This document shows, piece by piece, positions 61,696-64,000 of a DNA stretch of 64,000 nucleotides (within the stretch, counting starts at the first letter, position 1; each line of letters begins with the position of its first letter). The DNA is taken from NCBI RefSeq assembly GCF_013389665.1, contig NZ_CP058316.1, forward strand, positions 1,240,001 through 1,304,000, written 5' to 3'. The position numbers and the translations under genes were made by a program. The notes under the pieces are model-generated. The model did not search any database and was not told the origin of the DNA. It saw nothing but the letters and a program-made list of their open reading frames with translations. This stretch comes from Microbacterium oleivorans. Lineage in GTDB: Bacteria > Actinomycetota > Actinomycetes > Actinomycetales > Microbacteriaceae.

Positions 61696-63086
61696 GCGCC
61701 GTCGCACCGCTCGCGGCTCCCCCGATCGCGGACCGCAGCGCGTCCGGCGCCGTGCGGCGTCTGGCCGCCCTCACCGTGCTGCTCGCGCGGCCCCAGGGGC
61801 AGGGCTCCGGCGCGATCGCGCTCCCGCTCGCCGCCTTCGCGGTCACGACGACGCTGATGCTCGTCGTGGCCGGAGGAACGCGCATGTTCCTCACCGACCC
61901 GCGCACCGGCGACCTGTCCCTCATGTACGGTCTGCTGAGCGTGCTGGCGCTCATCCTGCTGGCGATCCCCACCGCGACGCTCGGGGCCGCCGCAGCCCGC
62001 CTGTCGAGTCGCCGCCGAAACGATCGCCTCTCGACCCTGCGGCTGCTGGGCGCGACCAACGCCGAGGTCCGTGCGATGGCGGTCGGTGAGGCCGCGGTCG
62101 TCGCCGCTGCGGGCGCGCTCCTCGGCGCCGCCGGATACGGCCTCGCGCTGCCGCTGGTGGGACTCCTCCCCTTCTTCGGCGGCCCGGTCGGAGCGGGCGC
62201 CGTCTGGGCGGGCTGGCCGATCGTCGCCGGCGTCGTCGTGGGCGTGGCGCTGATCGCCACGCTCAGCGCGGTGGCCAGTCTGCGCCGGGTGCGGCTGACA
62301 CCGCTGGGCGTCCGCCGTCGCACGCAGGCGCCACCACGCCGCGTCAGGACGCTGGTCGTCTCGGGCGTCGGCATCGTCGCGGTGGGCATCGTCGTCGGCC
62401 AGTTCGGCAGCGTCGCCTCGCTGCTGGCACCGGCGGCCGCGCTGGTGGTGCTGCTCGCCCTGTTCGGCGGGGCGCTCGCCCTGGTGAACCTCATCGGCGC
62501 ACCGATCGTCGCCGCCCGGGGGCGGTCGATGGCTCGGCGGGCGCGGACCGCGGCGCAGCTGATCGCGGGGCGCGAGCTCGCCGCGCATGCCGCGACCGCG
62601 TGGCGCCGGGTCTCGAGCATCGCGATGATCTCGTTCATCGCGGTCGTCGGCGGCAGCGGGATCGCGATCGCCGACATGGCCGGGACGGAGCCCGGCGTGA
62701 CGCTGTTCGCCGACATCCGCACCGGCGTGCTCGTCACCCTCGGCGCCGGGTTCCTGCTGCTCGCGGCCTCGGTCGGCGTCAGTCAGGCGGCCTCGGTGCT
62801 CGATGACCGCGAGCTGATCGTCGGACTGGACCGCCTCGGCATGTCGCCCGCCGAGCTCGCCCGTGCGCGCCGCATCACCGTGATGCTGCCGCTGCGTTGG
62901 GCGGCGGCGGGGGGCGCCGTCGTCGGCGCGGCCCTGGCACTGCCGGTGGTGGGCATCAGCCTCGTCGTCGCCCCGCTCACGCTGCTGGTCATCGCCGTCA
63001 CCTTCGCCGCGGGGTTCGGCGCCGTGGCCCTGGCCCTGCTCGCCTCCGGCCCCCTCGTCGCCGCGATCCGTCGCGCCGCACGCTGA
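61692..63086 (+). CDS. FtsX-like ABC permease
   Basis: 464 residues with about eight to ten membrane helices in two FtsX-type halves (LSTLRLLGATNAEVRAMAVGEAAVV and VGLDRLGMSPAELARARRITVMLPLRWA in parts). With the preceding ATPase it forms a mechanotransmission or export complex of unknown substrate, often linked to peptide resistance in Gram-positives. Confidence 0.88.
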   Translation: MSAVAPLAAPPIADRSASGAVRRLAALTVLLARPQGQGSGAIALPLAAFAVTTTLMLVVAGGTRMFLTDPRTGDLSLMYGLLSVLALILLAIPTATLGAAAARLSSRRRNDRLSTLRLLGATNAEVRAMAVGEAAVVAAAGALLGAAGYGLALPLVGLLPFFGGPVGAGAVWAGWPIVAGVVVGVALIATLSAVASLRRVRLTPLGVRRRTQAPPRRVRTLVVSGVGIVAVGIVVGQFGSVASLLAPAAALVVLLALFGGALALVNLIGAPIVAARGRSMARRARTAAQLIAGRELAAHAATAWRRVSSIAMISFIAVVGGSGIAIADMAGTEPGVTLFADIRTGVLVTLGAGFLLLAASVGVSQAASVLDDRELIVGLDRLGMSPAELARARRITVMLPLRWAAAGGAVVGAALALPVVGISLVVAPLTLLVIAVTFAAGFGAVALALLASGPLVAAIRRAAR

Positions 63087-63150
63087 CCCCGACCCCGCCG
63101 CGGTCGTGCGTCGGCGCCGGCGATAGCGGGCCAGGGCGACGCCGACAGGC

Positions 63151-63996
63151 TCAGGCGCGGGGGAAGCGCGCGTCGAGCCAGGCGATGAGGTCGGCGTGGA
63201 CGTCGCCCCGCACGGCCTCGTTGAAGATCTCGTGGCGCGCGCCCGGATAGACCAGGGTGGTGACGTCGTGCAGCCCCGACCGCGAGCGGTAGGCGTGGGC
63301 GAGACGGTGGACGCTGCGCGGTCCGCCGACGGTGTCGTCCCTCCCCACCAGAAGGAGCACGGGAACGTCGACGCCGAGGTCGCGGCGCGGGCGTCCGAGC
63401 ATCTTCGCCGTCTCGATCGGTCCGAACAGGCGCAGCAACGGCGTGGTGGTGGTGAGCGGGTCGTCGAGGAAGTCCTGCTGCACGGCGGTGTCGGTGCTGA
63501 GCCATTCCACGCCGTTCGCGCCCGCCCCCGCCCACGGCGCGTTGAGATCGCCGGAGTTCAGCGACCCGGGCCAGCGCAGCGCCGAGCCCGAGAGCACGAC
63601 GGCGGCGTAGGCCTCCGGGCTCTCGTCGAACAGCATCTGCGCGAGGAACGAGCCCCAGGAGTGCCCGAGGAGCACGATGGGCAGTCCTGGCTGTTCCTGT
63701 TCGATGATGCGGGTCAGCCGCGCGCAGGCATCGCGCGCGGCACGCAGGCCACCGCGGCCGAGCCTGCCGAGTCGGCTCGGACCGCCGTGCTGTCGGATGC
63801 CGGTGCGGCCGTGTCCGCGGTGATCGTCGGCGTACACGGTGAAGCCGGCACGCGTGAGCACGCCGATGATCTCGAGATAGCGACCGGCGTGCTCGCCGAC
63901 GCCGTGCAGCAGCTGCACCACTCCCCGGGCCGGGCCCGGCGCCGGATGGACGTCGTAGACGATCGCGACCCCGTGCGCGTCGGTGAACTCGGGCAT
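63151..63996 (-). CDS. Alpha/beta hydrolase, monoacylglycerol-lipase-like
   Basis: 281 residues. LLHGVGEHAGRY and YADDHRGHGRTG are lid and oxyanion blocks; the nucleophile elbow is LLGHSWGSFLAQ; the acid is in LVGRDDTVGG and the His in YPGARHEIFNE. This set matches the serine aminopeptidase S33/monoacylglycerol lipase group. It starts 4 bases from the window end, so its upstream context and promoter cannot be seen; a longer N-terminus is possible. Confidence 0.88.
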   Translation of the reverse strand: MPEFTDAHGVAIVYDVHPAPGPARGVVQLLHGVGEHAGRYLEIIGVLTRAGFTVYADDHRGHGRTGIRQHGGPSRLGRLGRGGLRAARDACARLTRIIEQEQPGLPIVLLGHSWGSFLAQMLFDESPEAYAAVVLSGSALRWPGSLNSGDLNAPWAGAGANGVEWLSTDTAVQQDFLDDPLTTTTPLLRLFGPIETAKMLGRPRRDLGVDVPVLLLVGRDDTVGGPRSVHRLAHAYRSRSGLHDVTTLVYPGARHEIFNEAVRGDVHADLIAWLDARFPRA

Positions 63997-64000
63997 GTCG

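Overview
The window comes from a high-GC actinobacterium. GTG starts, ATGA/GTGA start-stop overlaps, many leaderless-type promoters, an actinobacterial SOS box and the gene families present all fit Microbacteriaceae, most likely Microbacterium. This placement is inference from gene content; there is no rRNA in the window.

Positions 1-7,120 look like the right part of an integrated mobile element of satellite or plasmid type. It has a tightly coupled string of small proteins and a replication-initiator-like gene. That gene contains its own apparent origin: four identical 15-bp iterons, one degenerate dyad copy and a perfect DnaA box. Next come a beta-helix spike-like protein, a ribbon-helix-helix/lipoprotein pair, and at the far edge a two-gene cargo encoding a DprA-like protein and a ComF-like zinc-ribbon phosphoribosyltransferase. 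The element seems to end at a tRNA-like T-arm hairpin (7,085-7,124). No integrase is visible; it would lie left of the window.

Positions 7,156-17,992 are ordinary chromosome: a fatty-acid desaturase, two inverted paralogues of a small Microbacteriaceae family, an AraC regulator, two sensor kinases without adjacent regulators, an ABC exporter, a glycerophosphodiesterase and a Bax-inhibitor-1 protein. Positions 18,086-25,664 form an alpha-mannoside module: ROK repressor, CUT1 ABC transporter and GH38 alpha-mannosidase behind a strong promoter. Positions 25,700-28,328 hold nrdDG behind tandem NrdR-like boxes. Positions 28,306-31,894 hold a DUF2809 protein, a Nudix-NYN fusion, a GNAT and a DUF222/HNH protein with an SOS box over its start codon.

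Positions 32,226-53,912 form a pectin/rhamnogalacturonan-I locus. It includes a LacI regulator with an M24-like pseudo-peptidase, and a six-gene operon with an apparent oxidative uronate route (uronate dehydrogenase, lactone cycloisomerase-like enolase and KdgD). There is a 1,763-residue secreted acetylesterase-rhamnogalacturonan lyase fusion, two GH35 beta-galactosidases and the Leloir genes galE, galT and galK under a second LacI regulator. Secreted depolymerisation would release galactose for galTKE and galacturonate for the uronate operon. No dedicated transporter or rhamnose catabolism is in view.

Positions 54,057-58,174 are an Asp23/Gls24 envelope-stress module, with a minus-strand membrane operon facing an ECF sigma factor. 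The sigma gene follows a run of 12 G and is coupled to an unusual zinc-motif/Asp23 fusion. Positions 58,252-63,996 carry a carboxylesterase, lipoate ligase, a FtsX-type ABC pair and an alpha/beta hydrolase.
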